Notes: generated by a model not told the origin, from the letters alone. A stretch of 57,402 nt of DNA from Salinivirgaceae bacterium (GCA_028709085.1 JAQVXQ010000003.1:1-57402); one strand, 5' to 3'; shown: positions 47,254 to 57,402, counted from the first letter of the stretch. Numbers and translations: made by a program.

Positions 47254-47649
47254 TTAATAAACGTAACAAATTACTTCACCGCCTACGTTTTGCCGACGGG
47301 CTTCTTTATCTGTAATCACACCGTGTGAGGTAGATACGATTGCTACACCAAGTCCGTTTAAGACGCGAGGCATCTCTGTTGAACTTGAGTATTTTCTCAA
47401 TCCTGGTCTACTTACACGTTTAATCCCTTTGATAACTGGCTGTTTAGTAGCTGGGTTATATTTTAAAGCAATTTTAATAGTGCGATTTACATCTTCGCTC
47501 TCGTCAAATTTATAATTTAAAATATATCCTTGATCAAAAAGGATCTTAGTAATCGCTTTGCGCATATTTGAAGACGGAACTTCCAACACTTTGTGTCGTG
47601 CCATAGAGGCGTTCCGTATTCTTGTCAAAAAATCGCCAATTACATCCAT
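47254..47649 (-). CDS. rpsH: Small-subunit ribosomal protein S8
   Basis: S8 binds the central domain of 16S rRNA and represses the spc operon in E. coli. The 131 residues begin MDVIGDFLTRIRNASMARH and end with the expected KEARRQNVGGEVICYVY. It is 11 bases upstream of rplF and 21 after rpsN. Confidence 0.99.
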   Translation of the reverse strand: MDVIGDFLTRIRNASMARHKVLEVPSSNMRKAITKILFDQGYILNYKFDESEDVNRTIKIALKYNPATKQPVIKGIKRVSRPGLRKYSSSTEMPRVLNGLGVAIVSTSHGVITDKEARRQNVGGEVICYVY

Positions 47650-47670
47650 TGTTTGTACATCATTTAAGTT

Positions 47671-47940
47671 TTACCAACTTGCTTTTTTAACTCCAGGAAT
47701 TAATCCCTGATTTGCCATCTCTCTGAAACATATTCGACTGATACCAAATTGACGCATATATCCTTTAGGACGTCCGGTTAATTGGCAACGGTTATGTAAA
47801 CGCACAGGGGAAGCATTTTTGGGTAATTTCTGTAACCCTTCATAATCTCCTGCGGCTTTCAGCTCTGCTCGTTTGGCAGCATATTTCTCGACTAGCTTCA
47901 CACGTTTTCTTTCACGTGCTTTCATTGATTCTTTAGCCAT
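47671..47940 (-). CDS. rpsN: Small-subunit ribosomal protein S14 (zinc-free form)
   Basis: The 89-residue long form of S14, part of the 30S head. It has [20 protein letters not shown] and the closing [11 protein letters not shown] but lacks the two CxxC pairs of the short zinc form. Gaps to rplE (3 bases) and rpsH are short, so it is co-transcribed. Confidence 0.99.
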   Translation of the reverse strand: MAKESMKARERKRVKLVEKYAAKRAELKAAGDYEGLQKLPKNASPVRLHNRCQLTGRPKGYMRQFGISRICFREMANQGLIPGVKKASW

Positions 47941-47943
47941 GAC

Positions 47944-48501
47944 TTAATTCTTTTTCACGTTTTTAAATGGAATACCAAAAGACCGTAGAAGAGCAAATGC
48001 TTCTTCGTCCGTATTAGCGGTAGTAACAAAGGTGATATCCATACCCATAATGTTATTGATTTTATCAATATCAATTTCGGGGAAGATAATTTGCTCAGTT
48101 ATTCCTAGAGTATAATTACCTCTTCCATCTAATTTATTCGCTACTCCTTGAAAGTCGCGGATGCGTGGCAATGCCACACTAATCAAACGCTCTAAAAACT
48201 CGTACATTTTCTCTCTGCGCAGTGTAACTTTAGTTCCAATCGGCATCTTTCGACGGAGTTTAAAGTTTGAAATGTCTTTTTTAGAAATAGTTGGAACAGC
48301 TTTCTGTCCAGCTATGGTCGTCATTTCGATTACTGCACTATCGATCAATTTACGATCTCCTGTTGCTTTCCCTACACCTTGGTTAAGGACAATTTTTGTT
48401 AAACGAGGCACTTGCATCACAGTTTTATACTGAAATTCCTTCATAAGAATTTGTATAATTTCCTCGTTATACTTAGTTTTTAAGTTTGGAACGTACGCCA
48501 T
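47944..48501 (-). CDS. rplE: Large-subunit ribosomal protein L5
   Basis: L5 binds 5S rRNA and contacts the P-site tRNA. The 185 residues include [31 protein letters not shown] and [18 protein letters not shown], followed by the [12 protein letters not shown] motif. It begins 2 bases after the rplX stop, which suggests coupled translation. Confidence 0.99.
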   Translation of the reverse strand: MAYVPNLKTKYNEEIIQILMKEFQYKTVMQVPRLTKIVLNQGVGKATGDRKLIDSAVIEMTTIAGQKAVPTISKKDISNFKLRRKMPIGTKVTLRREKMYEFLERLISVALPRIRDFQGVANKLDGRGNYTLGITEQIIFPEIDIDKINNIMGMDITFVTTANTDEEAFALLRSFGIPFKNVKKN

Positions 48502-48503
48502 CG

Positions 48504-48824
48504 TTAAATCTCCTCTCCCGATTTTTTATAAAATCTAACTAATTTCCCTTCAGCATTTCTCATTCGTCCTACTCTTGAAGGTTTACCTGATTTAGGTTCT
48601 TCTGGTAGGAGATTGGAAATGTGGATAGATCCCTCTTGTTTAATAATACCACCGTTAGGATACTGTGCATTGGGCTTAGTGTGTTTCGAGACCATGTTAA
48701 CGCCTTCTACAATTGCGCGTTCTTTTTTTGTATCGATTTCGAGAACTTTACCTTTTTGGCCTCTGGAGTTTCCAGAGAGCACAATAACGGCATCGCCCTT
48801 TTTGATATGTAATTTCTTTCGCAT
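48504..48824 (-). CDS. rplX: Large-subunit ribosomal protein L24
   Basis: L24 initiates 50S assembly by binding the 5' end of 23S rRNA. The 106 residues start with a KOW motif ([20 protein letters not shown]) and contain [10 protein letters not shown] and GKPSRVGRM. It lies between rplN and rplE in standard order. Confidence 0.99.
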   Translation of the reverse strand: MRKKLHIKKGDAVIVLSGNSRGQKGKVLEIDTKKERAIVEGVNMVSKHTKPNAQYPNGGIIKQEGSIHISNLLPEEPKSGKPSRVGRMRNAEGKLVRFYKKSGEEI

Positions 48825-48842
48825 TTTACTAATGTTTCGCGG

Positions 48843-49208
48843 TTACAATACTTCGGGAGCCAAAGATACGATTTTCATATATTTCTCGCGCAATTCTCTG
48901 GCTACCGGTCCAAAAATACGGGTTCCTTTAATTTCGCCCGTTTGGCTTAACAGCACACATGCATTGTCATCAAAACGAATATAAGATCCGTCAGGGCGTC
49001 GAATCTCTTTACGAGTTCTAACGACTACTGCTTTAGAAACAGCCCCTTTCTTTACTTCGCCTGAAGCGACAGCACTTTTCACTGATACGACAATAACGTC
49101 GCCAATGGTTGCATACTTCTTACTAGAGCCTCCTAGAACACTTATACAAAGTACTTCTTTAGCTCCGCTGTTATCAGCAACTCCTAATCTAGATTCAGTT
49201 TGTATCAT
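48843..49208 (-). CDS. rplN: Large-subunit ribosomal protein L14
   Basis: L14 forms intersubunit bridges and is where the silencing factor RsfS docks. The 121 residues begin [19 protein letters not shown] and show [22 protein letters not shown], the family's central strand, here by its [11 protein letters not shown] core, ending with [15 protein letters not shown]. It starts 2 bases after rpsQ. Confidence 0.99.
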   Translation of the reverse strand: MIQTESRLGVADNSGAKEVLCISVLGGSSKKYATIGDVIVVSVKSAVASGEVKKGAVSKAVVVRTRKEIRRPDGSYIRFDDNACVLLSQTGEIKGTRIFGPVARELREKYMKIVSLAPEVL

Positions 49209-49210
49209 GG

Positions 49211-49471
49211 TTACTTCGCTCTTTCAATAATTTCTACTAATCTCCAGTTCTTTGATTTGCTCAAAGGGCGTGTTTCCATAATTCGCACGATATCGCCAAT
49301 ATTGCATTCATCGTTTTCATCATGAGCTTTCAATTTTGTGGTCGCTTTAAGATACTTCCCATAAATAGGGTGTTTTACTCTTCTCTCTATTGCTACTAAA
49401 ATTGATTTATTCATTTTATTGCTGACCACTACGCCTGTTCTTTCCTTACGGAGGTTACGCTTGTTTTCCAT
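49211..49471 (-). CDS. rpsQ: Small-subunit ribosomal protein S17
   Basis: S17 is an early-binding OB-fold protein of the 30S body. The 86 residues include [29 protein letters not shown] and the [19 protein letters not shown] stretch, which is the family signature. It is 8 bases downstream of rpmC. Confidence 0.99.
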   Translation of the reverse strand: MENKRNLRKERTGVVVSNKMNKSILVAIERRVKHPIYGKYLKATTKLKAHDENDECNIGDIVRIMETRPLSKSKNWRLVEIIERAK

Positions 49472-49479
49472 TTGACAAA

Positions 49480-49680
49480 TTAATTGATTGTTGTTAATTC
49501 TCGTTGTCGCAATTCGGTCATCAATCGTGCAATATCCTTCTTTAATGCAGGAATTTGCATAGGGTTGTCTAACGGTGATACTGCATGATTGATACGCAGT
49601 TGTGTTAACGTCGTTTTGAGATCCTTAATCCGTTCTCTCAAATCTTTATCGTTTAATTCACGTACTTCTGACATTTTCAT
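49480..49680 (-). CDS. rpmC: Large-subunit ribosomal protein L29
   Basis: A 66-residue two-helix protein near the tunnel exit, where signal recognition particle and trigger factor dock. [19 protein letters not shown] and the second helix [19 protein letters not shown] are typical. It sits between rplP and rpsQ. Confidence 0.98.
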   Translation of the reverse strand: MKMSEVRELNDKDLRERIKDLKTTLTQLRINHAVSPLDNPMQIPALKKDIARLMTELRQRELTTIN

Positions 49681-49691
49681 GACTGATTGTT

Positions 49692-50114
49692 TTAAGATTT
49701 GTTATAGTCGTGACGTACGATAAAGCGCGTCTTAACTGGTAGTTTTTGCGCAGCTAAACGCAAGGCTTCTTTTGCAACTTCCAAAGATACTCCTTCTGCT
49801 TCAATAATGATGCGTCCTGGAGTAACTGGAGCCACAAATCCTTCTGGGGCTCCTTTTCCTTTACCCATTCGAACCTCTGCAGGTTTTTTGGTAATTGGTT
49901 TATCTGGAAAAATTCGGATCCAAATTTGACCTTGACGTTGCATATAACGAGTTACTGCAATCCTTGCTGCTTCAATCTGACGTCCGTCGATCCAACTCGT
50001 TTCAAGAGTTTTAATTCCGAATGAGCCAAAAGCTAATTGATTGCCTCGCTGGGCGTTTCCTCTCATTCGTCCTTTTTGTTGACGACGAAACTTTGTTTTC
50101 TTAGGTTGTAACAT
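49692..50114 (-). CDS. rplP: Large-subunit ribosomal protein L16
   Basis: L16 helps shape the tRNA-accommodation corridor of the 50S. The 140 residues begin [19 protein letters not shown] and include [20 protein letters not shown] and [17 protein letters not shown]. It lies 25 bases after rpsC, the widest gap of the S10 section. Confidence 0.99.
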   Translation of the reverse strand: MLQPKKTKFRRQQKGRMRGNAQRGNQLAFGSFGIKTLETSWIDGRQIEAARIAVTRYMQRQGQIWIRIFPDKPITKKPAEVRMGKGKGAPEGFVAPVTPGRIIIEAEGVSLEVAKEALRLAAQKLPVKTRFIVRHDYNKS

Positions 50115-50139
50115 TCTCTTTTCTCCCTAATTTTTAAGG

Positions 50140-50847
50140 TTATTTCCGTTTTTTACGGAATCCGCGTGAAGGTTTAGCTCCTGGAGCACTAGACTGACCC
50201 ACATTGGGAGATAAGTCTCTTTTCGCGAATACTTCACCTTTAAAGATCCATACTTTAATTCCCATAAGCCCAAATTTAGTAAGGGCTTCTGCCAAATTAT
50301 AGTCTATATCGGCACGTAGAGTATGCAATGGTATTCGTCCCTCTTTATAAGTTTCAGAACGAGCCATCTCAGCACCTCCGACACGACCAGACAATGTAAT
50401 TTTAACACCTTTAGCACCAACTCGCATGCTAGAGGCGATTGCAGTTTTTATTGCACGACGATAAGACACACGTCCTTCAAGCTGACGGGCTACGTTGCTT
50501 CCGACTAGAGCAGCATCTAACTCTGGTCTTTTAATCTCAAAGATATTGATTTGAACGTCCTTACCTGTAAGTTTTTTCAATTCTTCTTTAAGCTTATCAA
50601 CTTCCTGTCCGCCTTTACCAATAATTATACCAGGTCTTGCAGTATGAATAGTAACTGTAATAAGTTTCAATGTTCTTTCGATAACAATTCTAGAAACACT
50701 AGCTTTCACTAATCGTGTTTGCAGGTATGTACGAATTTTCTTGTCTTCTACGAGCTTATCGGCGTAATTATTTCCACCGTACCAATTGGAATCCCATCCT
50801 CGGATGATTCCTAGGCGATTTCCTATAGGATTTGTCTTTTGTCCCAT
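50140..50847 (-). CDS. rpsC: Small-subunit ribosomal protein S3
   Basis: S3 forms part of the mRNA entry helicase site. The 235 residues begin [20 protein letters not shown], include the KH domain with [18 protein letters not shown], and the C-terminal domain [20 protein letters not shown] plus [15 protein letters not shown] short basic tail ([11 protein letters not shown]) ends it. Confidence 0.99.
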   Translation of the reverse strand: MGQKTNPIGNRLGIIRGWDSNWYGGNNYADKLVEDKKIRTYLQTRLVKASVSRIVIERTLKLITVTIHTARPGIIIGKGGQEVDKLKEELKKLTGKDVQINIFEIKRPELDAALVGSNVARQLEGRVSYRRAIKTAIASSMRVGAKGVKITLSGRVGGAEMARSETYKEGRIPLHTLRADIDYNLAEALTKFGLMGIKVWIFKGEVFAKRDLSPNVGQSSAPGAKPSRGFRKKRK

Positions 50848-50853
50848 TTAATA

Positions 50854-51261
50854 TTAGTTTTCGGTTGTGTTAAGATTGCCCAAAACAATTGTTACATGGT
50901 TTGAACGCTTACGTATTCTGTATGCTCGTCCTTGTGGAGCGGGTCTCAGTCGTTTCATCATTCTAGCTGAATCAACATAAGCCTCTTTAACATACAAACC
51001 TGCTTCTTCAATTCTCGCACCTTGGTTTTTATTTTGCCAATTTGAAACGGCAGATAAAAGTAGTTTTTCAACTCTTTTTGCCGCTTCTTTTTGAGTAAAA
51101 TGCAAAATATCAAGGGCTTTATTAACATCTTTACCTCGAATTAAATCAACTACTAGTCTCATTTTACGTGGTGAAGTTGGGCAATTATTAAGGCTAGCAA
51201 AAGCTTTATGCTTATTTGCCTCTTTTCTTTCTTGTGCTTTTAAACGTTTTCTTGCACCCAT
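50854..51261 (-). CDS. rplV: Large-subunit ribosomal protein L22
   Basis: L22 reaches into the peptide exit tunnel through a long beta-hairpin that lines the macrolide-binding constriction. The 135 residues show NNCPTSPRKMRLVVDLIRGK, the hairpin YVDSARMMKRLRPAPQGRAYRIRKR by its key MKRLRPAPQGRA, and HVTIVL. A slightly extended N-terminus (ARKRLKAQERKEANK) precedes the core. Confidence 0.99.
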   Translation of the reverse strand: MGARKRLKAQERKEANKHKAFASLNNCPTSPRKMRLVVDLIRGKDVNKALDILHFTQKEAAKRVEKLLLSAVSNWQNKNQGARIEEAGLYVKEAYVDSARMMKRLRPAPQGRAYRIRKRSNHVTIVLGNLNTTEN

Positions 51262-51280
51262 TGTTCCTCAGTTTTTCCGG

Positions 51281-51550
51281 TTATTTATTCTTTTTCCCAC
51301 CATGTCCTCTGAAGATACGAGTAGGCGCAAACTCTCCTAGTTTATGTCCTACCATATTTTCTGTAATGTACACAGGTATAAACTTATTACCATTGTGAAC
51401 GGCAACAGTATGACCAACAAAGTCAGGAGAAATCATTGATGCACGCGACCAACTTTTAACAACTTGTTTTTTGTTGGCTGTGTTCATATCAAGAATTTTC
51501 TTCTCGAGTTTGATATCAATATAAGGTCCTTTTTTTAGTGAACGGCTCAT
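51281..51550 (-). CDS. rpsS: Small-subunit ribosomal protein S19
   Basis: S19 lies in the 30S head, close to S13 and the A-site finger of the 50S. The 89 residues begin [19 protein letters not shown] and include the family signature [12 protein letters not shown]-type stretch (here [19 protein letters not shown]) and [16 protein letters not shown]. No deviation from the family is evident. Confidence 0.99.
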   Translation of the reverse strand: MSRSLKKGPYIDIKLEKKILDMNTANKKQVVKSWSRASMISPDFVGHTVAVHNGNKFIPVYITENMVGHKLGEFAPTRIFRGHGGKKNK

Positions 51551-51571
51551 AATCTCTTTAGTTTTTGTGAT

Positions 51572-52396
51572 CTATTTTTTTCTACGCTCCAAAATGTACC
51601 GACTCGAAGCTTTCTTCTTATCACGAGTTCTATAGCCTTTAGCTGGAAGACCTTTGCGTGATCGTGGATGACCACCGCTAGCGCGACCTTCACCACCACC
51701 CATTGGGTGATCTACAGGGTTCATTGCTACGCCACGTACTCTTGGTCGAAGACCTTTCCATCGGCTACGTCCTGCTTTACCTGATACCTGCTGAGCATGG
51801 TCAGGATTGCCTACAGTGCCAATAGTAGCTCTACATGTAATAAGAACTAAACGTGTTTCTCCTGATGGTAATCTAAGAATCGCATATTTACCGTCACGGC
51901 TTGTTAATTGTGCATAAGTTCCTGCGCTTCGTGCCATACTGGCACCTTTACCAGGGGTCAATTCAATGTTGTGAATAATTGTTCCTAAAGGAATTTCTGA
52001 CAAATAAAGAGTATTTCCGATTTCAGGACTTACCCCTCGACCAGACTCTACTGTTTGTCCAACTTGGATTCCATTGGGAGCAATAATATACCGTTTTTCG
52101 CCATCGGCGTAAACAAGAAGAGCGATACGAGCTGATCGGTTTGGATCATATTCGATTGTCTTCACAACAGCCGTCATATTTTCTTTTTCACGTTTAAAGT
52201 CAATAATACGGTACTGTTTCTTATGGCCTCCACCTCTATTTCTCACTGTCATCTTTCCGGAGTTATTTCTTCCGCCGGATTTCTTGAGGCTTTCTAACAG
52301 TGATTTCTCAGGTGTGTTTGTGGTAATCATATCAAAATTACTTACCACTTTGTGTCGTTGTCCCGGTGTTACCGGATTTAGTTTTCGTACACCCAT
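51572..52396 (-). CDS. rplB: Large-subunit ribosomal protein L2
   Basis: L2 is a core 50S protein needed for subunit joining and peptidyl transfer. The 274 residues contain the repeat [19 protein letters not shown], the GAGRSR-like [11 protein letters not shown], and the [20 protein letters not shown] segment that carries the conserved histidine close to the peptidyl-transferase centre. It follows rplW by 9 bases. Confidence 0.99.
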   Translation of the reverse strand: MGVRKLNPVTPGQRHKVVSNFDMITTNTPEKSLLESLKKSGGRNNSGKMTVRNRGGGHKKQYRIIDFKREKENMTAVVKTIEYDPNRSARIALLVYADGEKRYIIAPNGIQVGQTVESGRGVSPEIGNTLYLSEIPLGTIIHNIELTPGKGASMARSAGTYAQLTSRDGKYAILRLPSGETRLVLITCRATIGTVGNPDHAQQVSGKAGRSRWKGLRPRVRGVAMNPVDHPMGGGEGRASGGHPRSRKGLPAKGYRTRDKKKASSRYILERRKK

Positions 52397-52405
52397 TGTT
52401 GTTAA

Positions 52406-52696
52406 TTAAATATTGCTGTAAAAATCAATTTTTTCACCTTCTTTCAAAGTGACAATTGCTTTTTTATAAGCACTTGTTCGTCCGTCAATGACGCCACTTT
52501 TGGTGTTTCTAACTCTTTTCTTACCACCATATAGATTCGTATTTACACTGACAACTTTTACATTGTATAGTGATTCTACAGCAGCTCGAATTTCAGGTTT
52601 TGTTGCCTTTTTATGAACAATAAACCCGAATCGATTGAGTTTCTCACCTAGTTCAGTCATCCTTTCGGTGATTAGTGGTTTAATAATAATATCCAT
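52406..52696 (-). CDS. rplW: Large-subunit ribosomal protein L23
   Basis: L23 stands at the tunnel exit and is the docking site for trigger factor and SRP. The 96 residues begin MDIIIKPLITERMTELGEKL, followed by the KATKPEIRAAVESLYNVKV signature. The glutamate-containing docking region is not distinguishable by eye. Confidence 0.98.
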   Translation of the reverse strand: MDIIIKPLITERMTELGEKLNRFGFIVHKKATKPEIRAAVESLYNVKVVSVNTNLYGGKKRVRNTKSGVIDGRTSAYKKAIVTLKEGEKIDFYSNI

Positions 52697-52707
52697 TTTA
52701 CTAGGTC

Positions 52708-53340
52708 TTATTGTTGGTTAAATTGTTGTTCTAAATTCTGCAAACTACTTTCAGTAAAAACAAGTGCTTTTGCATTTAGTATATTGTAAGCAATTAAACC
52801 GTTATTGGTAACAACTTTGGCTTTATGAAGATTCCTCGCTGAGTGGATTACATTTAAATCTACTTCTGGCAACACTAACATAGTTTTCACATCGCTAATT
52901 TTTAAATTGTTTAAAAATGCGACGTAAGCTTTGGTTTTAGGTGCTTCAAAAGTGAAATCTTCTATCACAATTATTTCATTTTTCAACGCTTTGTATGTCA
53001 GTGTTGAAAGTCGAGCCAATCTTTTTACCTTTTTGTTCAATTTAAATCTATAGTCTCGTGGTTGTGGTCCAAAAATTCGGCCACCTCCTCTAAACAATGG
53101 AGATTTAATGCTTCCAGCACGAGCGCCACCAGTACCTTTTTGTCGTTTAATCTTTCTGGTGCTGCCGGCTATTTCGTTTCTCTCTTTTGATTTGTGAGTA
53201 CCCTGTCTTTGGTTGGCAAGATATTGTTTCACGTCTAAATAGATAGCGTGATCATTGGGCTCTATTCCAAAAACAGTATCACTTAACTGAACCTTTCGTC
53301 CGGTATCTTTCCCTTCGATGTTATAAATACTTAGTTCCAT
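52708..53340 (-). CDS. rplD: Large-subunit ribosomal protein L4
   Basis: L4 extends into the exit tunnel and in E. coli represses the S10 operon. The 210 residues contain the tunnel loop [22 protein letters not shown] (key parts [10 protein letters not shown] and RGGG), [20 protein letters not shown] and a C-terminal Rossmann-like half. Its ATG overlaps the TAA of rplC by one base (TAATG), which is the only overlap in the cluster and implies re-initiation. Confidence 0.99.
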   Translation of the reverse strand: MELSIYNIEGKDTGRKVQLSDTVFGIEPNDHAIYLDVKQYLANQRQGTHKSKERNEIAGSTRKIKRQKGTGGARAGSIKSPLFRGGGRIFGPQPRDYRFKLNKKVKRLARLSTLTYKALKNEIIVIEDFTFEAPKTKAYVAFLNNLKISDVKTMLVLPEVDLNVIHSARNLHKAKVVTNNGLIAYNILNAKALVFTESSLQNLEQQFNQQ

Positions 53341-53957
53341 TAGTCTTCCATAATTAAGTATGATCCTTTAGCTCCAGGTACAGAACCTTTTACCAAAATG
53401 AGATTGCTTTCAGGTATTATTTTCACAATTGGAAGGTCGATAACCTTAACTCGTTTCCCTCCCATTCGTCCAGCCATTCTCATTCCTTTAAATACACGTG
53501 AAGGGTAAGAAGAAGCTCCAATTGATCCTGGTGCTCTCAGACGGTTTTTCTGGCCGTGAGTTGTACCTCCGACGCCTTGAAATCCATGACGTTTAACTAC
53601 GCCTTGAAATCCTTTTCCTTTAGATATTCCAACGACGTCAATCCATACGGATTCGGTGAAAACATCTACAGTTACTACATCGCCTTGTTTGTATCCTTTT
53701 TCGTCGTCGTTAAATTCAACGAGTTTTCGCAAAGGATTAACTCCAGCTTTCTTAAAATGTCCAAGCATAGGTTTGGTGACGTTTTTCTCCGTCCTCTCCT
53801 GATAACCTAGCTGATACGCGCTATAACCGTCTTTTTCAACAGTCTTAACTTGTGTGACAACACAAGGGCCCGCTTCGATAACAGTGCATGGGATGTTTTT
53901 CCCCTCGGCACTAAATACCGATGTCATTCCTACTTTTCTTCCAATTAGTCCTGCCAT
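53340..53957 (-). CDS. rplC: Large-subunit ribosomal protein L3
   Basis: L3 is an early assembler that reaches the peptidyl-transferase centre. The 205 residues begin [19 protein letters not shown] and include [19 protein letters not shown] and the tip [19 protein letters not shown]. In the loop before that tip the sequence is [12 protein letters not shown], so the glutamine methylated by PrmB in E. coli L3 (SIGQNQ) is absent. Confidence 0.99.
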   Translation of the reverse strand: MAGLIGRKVGMTSVFSAEGKNIPCTVIEAGPCVVTQVKTVEKDGYSAYQLGYQERTEKNVTKPMLGHFKKAGVNPLRKLVEFNDDEKGYKQGDVVTVDVFTESVWIDVVGISKGKGFQGVVKRHGFQGVGGTTHGQKNRLRAPGSIGASSYPSRVFKGMRMAGRMGGKRVKVIDLPIVKIIPESNLILVKGSVPGAKGSYLIMED

Positions 53958-53972
53958 TTTTGTTTGTGTTTA

Positions 53973-54278
53973 TCAGACTTTGATTTCTACTTCAACTCCA
54001 CTTGGCAACTCAAGTTTCATTAGTGCATCGATTGTTTTTGCTGTTGAGCTATAAATGTCTAAAAGACGTTTGTGTGAACTCAACTCGAATTGCTCACGAG
54101 ACTTTTTATTGACAAATGTTGATCGTAAAACAGTAAATATACGCTTGTGCGTTGGTAGTGGAATGGGTCCACTCACAATAGCACCAGTCACTTTTACTGT
54201 CTTCACAATCTTTTCTGCCGACTTATCGACCAAATTATGGTCATAAGATTTCAGTTTAATACGAATTTTTTGGCTCAT
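53973..54278 (-). CDS. rpsJ: Small-subunit ribosomal protein S10
   Basis: S10 (NusE) belongs to the 30S head and also joins NusB and NusG in transcription antitermination. The 101 residues contain [20 protein letters not shown] and [29 protein letters not shown] by its key PLPTHKR. It follows fusA by only 9 bases, so the str and S10 units are fused. Confidence 0.99.
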   Translation of the reverse strand: MSQKIRIKLKSYDHNLVDKSAEKIVKTVKVTGAIVSGPIPLPTHKRIFTVLRSTFVNKKSREQFELSSHKRLLDIYSSTAKTIDALMKLELPSGVEVEIKV

Positions 54279-54287
54279 AATAGTTTG

Positions 54288-56396
54288 TTATAACAGATCT
54301 GTTCTTCCTTTAACATCTTCAAGCACACTGATTGCAATATTCTTCGGAACTGGAGCATAATGTGAAAACTCCATTGCATGCGATGCTCTTCCCGATGATA
54401 ATGTACGCAATACAGTAATATACCCAAATTTTTCAGATAATGGCACTGCGGCTTTAATTACCCGCGCTCCATTTCGCTCTTCCATTCCTGAAATATTACC
54501 ACGACGTTTATTAAAGTCACCAATAATATCCCCCATATACTCTTCTGGGGTTGTAACTTCGGCCGCCATAATTGGTTCTAGCAATATTGGTTTTGCTTTT
54601 GCTGCTGCAGCTCTGAATGCCATTTTAGCACAAAGCTCAAACGATAATTGATCAGAGTCAACTGCGTGGAATGACCCATCGATCAAAACCACTTTTAAGC
54701 TATCAAGAGGATAACCGGCCAAAGGTCCGTTTAGCATTGCCTCTTTAAAACCTTTTTCAACTGAAGGAATGTATTCTCGAGGAATATTACCTCCTTTAAT
54801 TTGATCAACAAACTGAAGTCCAATGACTCCTTCGTCTGCTGGTCCTATTTCTACACTAATATCAGCGAATTTACCGCGACCACCACTTTGCTTTTTAAAC
54901 ACTTCGCGATGCGTTACAGTTTGTTGTATTGCTTCTTTATATTTAACCATTGGAGCGCCTTGGTTACATTCAACTTTGAATTCACGCTTCAATCGGTCGA
55001 TTATAATTTCAAGGTGCAACTCTCCCATTCCACTAAGTACAACTTGACCTGTATCTGAATCGGTATATACGATCAAAGTAGGGTCTTCTTCGATTAGTTT
55101 CACAAGAGCATGATCCATTTTCTCATTATCGGTTTGAGTTTTAGGCTCAATTGCTATGGCTATAACAGGCTGTGGAAACTCCATTTTCTCAAGAATAATC
55201 GGATTGTTTGCGTCACACAATGTGTCGCCTGTTCTTATATTCTTAAATCCAATGCCTGCACAAATATCTCCAGCTTCAATTTCATCCATTGCATTCTGCT
55301 TGTTGGCGTGCATTTGGAATAATCTGGAAATTCGCTCTTTTTTACCTGTTCTGGTATTATAGACGGACATACCGGCTTTTAATACTCCAGAATAGACTCT
55401 TATATAACACAAACGACCTACGAAAGGGTCAGTTGCAATTTTAAATGCTAATGCTGATAGAGGTTCATTTACATCCGGTTGACGACTTATTACTTTCTCA
55501 TTATCGTCAATATCGATACCCATAACTGCATCAATATCCATTGGACTTGGCAAATAGGCACATACAGCATCTAATAAACGTTGTATTCCTTTGTTTTTAA
55601 ACGATGCACCACACATTACAGGAACCATTACTTGGGAAACCGTTGCTTTACGTAATGCTTCTTTCATTTCATCGGCGGTAATTGGGTTTTCCTCATCAAA
55701 GAAACGCTCCAAAATAGTGTCGTCGGCCTCAGCAATTGCTTCAACTAAAATCTGGCGATATTCTTCAACCTGATCTGTCATATCGGCAGGGATTTCAACA
55801 TACTTATAGTGTGTTCCATCCGCTTCCTCATACCACACAATGGCTTTATTTTCAACTAAATCGACGACGCCTTCAAAATTAGCTTCCGATCCGATTGGGA
55901 TTTGAATTGCTACAGCGTTTGCTTTTAATCGATCACGCATTTGTTGAACAACAGAAAAGAAGTCCGCTCCTGTTCTATCCATTTTATTTACAAATGCTAT
56001 TCTAGGAACTTTATATTTATCAGCTTGACGCCATACTGTTTCTGATTGTGGCTCAACGCCTCCTACAGCACAATAGACGGCGATTGCTCCATCGAGAACA
56101 CGTAACGAACGCTCTACTTCGACAGTAAAGTCAACGTGTCCTGGAGTATCGATAATATTAATCTTATAACTCGTGTCTTTATATTTCCAAAATGCAGTTG
56201 TTGCGGCCGAAGATATTGTAATACCTCTTTCTTGTTCTTGCGCCATCCAATCCATTGTGGCTGCTCCATCGTGCACTTCACCAATTCGGTGTGTTTTTCC
56301 CGTATAGAATAAAATCCTCTCGGATGTTGTTGTTTTCCCGGCATCAATGTGAGCCATGATACCAATATTACGGGTTAATTCAAGTTTTGAACTCAT
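54288..56396 (-). CDS. fusA: Elongation factor G
   Basis: EF-G drives translocation with GTP and, with RRF, recycles ribosomes. The 702 residues give the five-domain protein. The GTPase motifs are AHIDAGKTT (15-23), RGITI of switch I, DTPGHVDF of switch II and [10 protein letters not shown]. Domain IV includes the GGRGKFADI and [19 protein letters not shown] region (key part [10 protein letters not shown]). No second fusA copy is visible in the window. It is the third gene of the str section. Confidence 0.99.
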   Translation of the reverse strand: MSSKLELTRNIGIMAHIDAGKTTTSERILFYTGKTHRIGEVHDGAATMDWMAQEQERGITISSAATTAFWKYKDTSYKINIIDTPGHVDFTVEVERSLRVLDGAIAVYCAVGGVEPQSETVWRQADKYKVPRIAFVNKMDRTGADFFSVVQQMRDRLKANAVAIQIPIGSEANFEGVVDLVENKAIVWYEEADGTHYKYVEIPADMTDQVEEYRQILVEAIAEADDTILERFFDEENPITADEMKEALRKATVSQVMVPVMCGASFKNKGIQRLLDAVCAYLPSPMDIDAVMGIDIDDNEKVISRQPDVNEPLSALAFKIATDPFVGRLCYIRVYSGVLKAGMSVYNTRTGKKERISRLFQMHANKQNAMDEIEAGDICAGIGFKNIRTGDTLCDANNPIILEKMEFPQPVIAIAIEPKTQTDNEKMDHALVKLIEEDPTLIVYTDSDTGQVVLSGMGELHLEIIIDRLKREFKVECNQGAPMVKYKEAIQQTVTHREVFKKQSGGRGKFADISVEIGPADEGVIGLQFVDQIKGGNIPREYIPSVEKGFKEAMLNGPLAGYPLDSLKVVLIDGSFHAVDSDQLSFELCAKMAFRAAAAKAKPILLEPIMAAEVTTPEEYMGDIIGDFNKRRGNISGMEERNGARVIKAAVPLSEKFGYITVLRTLSSGRASHAMEFSHYAPVPKNIAISVLEDVKGRTDLL

Positions 56397-56420
56397 TGTT
56401 TATTATATTCTTTCTTAGGA

Positions 56421-56900
56421 TTAAAACCTGAAGTGTGAGAATGCTTTATTAGCATCAGCCATTCGGTGTGTGTCTTCTTTCTTTTTATATGCTCCACCTT
56501 CATTGTTGTAGGCAGCAAGCACTTCTGCAGCAAGTTTATCGGCCATTGAACGACCACTGCGCTTTCGTGCATATAGAATCAAGTTTTTTACGCTTATGGC
56601 GACTTTTCTTGATTCTCGTATTTCCATTGGTATTTGAAAGGTTGCCCCTCCAACGCGTCTACTCTTTACCTCTACGGCAGGAGTAATATTCTCTAGTGCT
56701 TTTTTCCAGATATCAAGAGCTGGGATCTCAACGGCAGTTCCTTTTTTCTTCTCTACGATATCTAAAGCATCATAAAAGATGGTATAAGCTGTGTTTTTCT
56801 TACCAGCTTCCATCAAATCGTTAACGAACCGAGTTACATGAGTGTCATTAAACTTTGGGTCCGGCAACAAAACTCTTTTTTTAGGTGTGGATTTTCTCAT
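56421..56900 (-). CDS. rpsG: Small-subunit ribosomal protein S7
   Basis: S7 nucleates 30S head assembly and in E. coli represses the str operon. The 159 residues begin [19 protein letters not shown] and show [19 protein letters not shown], the family signature, plus [30 protein letters not shown] by its [14 protein letters not shown] end. It has a 14-base gap to rpsL. Confidence 0.99.
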   Translation of the reverse strand: MRKSTPKKRVLLPDPKFNDTHVTRFVNDLMEAGKKNTAYTIFYDALDIVEKKKGTAVEIPALDIWKKALENITPAVEVKSRRVGGATFQIPMEIRESRKVAISVKNLILYARKRSGRSMADKLAAEVLAAYNNEGGAYKKKEDTHRMADANKAFSHFRF

Positions 56901-56914
56901 CGTTTCTTATTTTA

Positions 56915-57298
56915 TTATTTTTTCGTTGCTTTGGGCCTTTTCGTTCCATACTTAGAACGTCTTTGTGTACGACCTTCTACACCTGATGTATCCAATGCTC
57001 CACGCACGATATGATATCTCACCCCTGGAAGGTCTTTAATACGACCACCACGTATAAGAACAATAGAGTGCTCTTGCAAATTGTGCCCTTCACCTGGAAT
57101 ATAGGCGTTTACTTCTTTGCCATTTGTTAGGCGGACTCTGGCAACTTTTCTCATTGCCGAGTTTGGTTTTTTAGGCGTTGTTGTATAAACACGAGTACAC
57201 ACTCCACGACGTTGTGGACAAGATCCTAAGGCTGGTGCCTTACTGGTCTTCTCTATACTCTTGCGCCCCTTACGAACTAATTGTTGTATTGTTGGCAT
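56915..57298 (-). CDS. rpsL: Small-subunit ribosomal protein S12
   Basis: S12 sits at the decoding centre and governs accuracy. The 127 residues contain [20 protein letters not shown] and [14 protein letters not shown]. Lys43 and Lys88, the positions whose change gives streptomycin resistance in other bacteria (E. coli Lys42 and Lys87), are both the ordinary lysine, so the sequence is of the sensitive type. It opens the cluster directly behind a full promoter. Confidence 0.99.
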   Translation of the reverse strand: MPTIQQLVRKGRKSIEKTSKAPALGSCPQRRGVCTRVYTTTPKKPNSAMRKVARVRLTNGKEVNAYIPGEGHNLQEHSIVLIRGGRIKDLPGVRYHIVRGALDTSGVEGRTQRRSKYGTKRPKATKK

Positions 57299-57342
57299 AC
57301 TTTCGTTTTTATAAGATATTATTACCCTGATAAATCGGACTG

Positions 57343-57373
57343 CAAAAGTAGAAACTTTTTTATTAATTACAAA
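57343..57373 (-). promoter_or_regulatory. Promoter of the str-S10-spc-alpha cluster
   Basis: On the minus strand TTTG (57370-57373), a 19-base spacer and TACTTTTG (57343-57350) match both Bacteroidota elements exactly. Transcription would begin near 57336, leaving a 5' leader of about 38 bases before the rpsL ATG. No hairpin was seen in that leader. Confidence 0.75.
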
Positions 57374-57402
57374 ACTTCTGTCTTTTTTTTACTGATATAA
57401 AG

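Overview
The window comes from a bacterium of the phylum Bacteroidota, most likely an anaerobic or facultative member of the Bacteroidales/Marinilabiliales side. This rests on Bacteroidota-type promoters (TAnnTTTG, in two cases with TTTG 19 bases upstream), a CHU_C-type C-terminal domain, a DUF5686 protein with a carboxypeptidase-regulatory-like N-terminus, a Reg_prop/Y_Y_Y-SpoIIE sensor, zinc-free forms of S14, S4 and L36, an rpoA-rplQ end to the alpha operon, and a methylmalonyl-CoA decarboxylase operon of the kind used in propionate metabolism. The species cannot be named from the sequence.

Layout. 1-1078: 5' part of a secreted M19 dipeptidase lipoprotein (minus), cut by the window edge. 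1440-5555 (plus): an orphan hypothetical gene behind a promoter with a CRP/FNR-like palindrome, then lptB and a DUF5686 outer-membrane protein. 5565-8262 (minus): a sigma-54-type response regulator and its histidine kinase. 8698-10861 (minus): grpE-dnaJ with a strong terminator, and a PspC-domain protein. 11034-16029 (plus): a lipoprotein 5'-nucleotidase and a TPR/PAS hybrid kinase with a damaged receiver. 16045-18091 (minus): mnmH-selD for tRNA selenouridine. 18476-28289 (plus): a CHU_C-domain protein, mutS2, proline dehydrogenase with a coupled small membrane protein, a TruC-like pseudouridine synthase, and two exported proteins of unknown function. 28302-28432: a candidate free-standing small RNA. 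29041-33599 (plus): mce and the four subunits of a sodium-pumping methylmalonyl-CoA decarboxylase. 33910-40365 (minus): a Reg_prop-SpoIIE signalling protein, a UbiD-family decarboxylase and enolase.

40471-57298 (minus) is the joined str-S10-spc-alpha cluster: rpsL, rpsG, fusA, rpsJ, the S10 and spc ribosomal genes, secY, infA, rpmJ, rpsM, rpsK, rpsD, rpoA, rplQ. A well-formed promoter sits just upstream of rpsL and a hairpin terminator follows rplQ. An internal promoter box precedes rpsM. No methionine aminopeptidase gene lies between secY and infA.

Most of the window is housekeeping. The parts I consider least explained are the candidate small RNA at 28.3-28.4 kb, the extra periplasmic domain on the decarboxylase beta subunit, the palindrome-controlled orphan gene at 1.4 kb, repeated 9-mers upstream of the response regulator, and several uncharacterised envelope proteins. 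I did not find a CRISPR array, IS element, phage, tRNA or rRNA gene.
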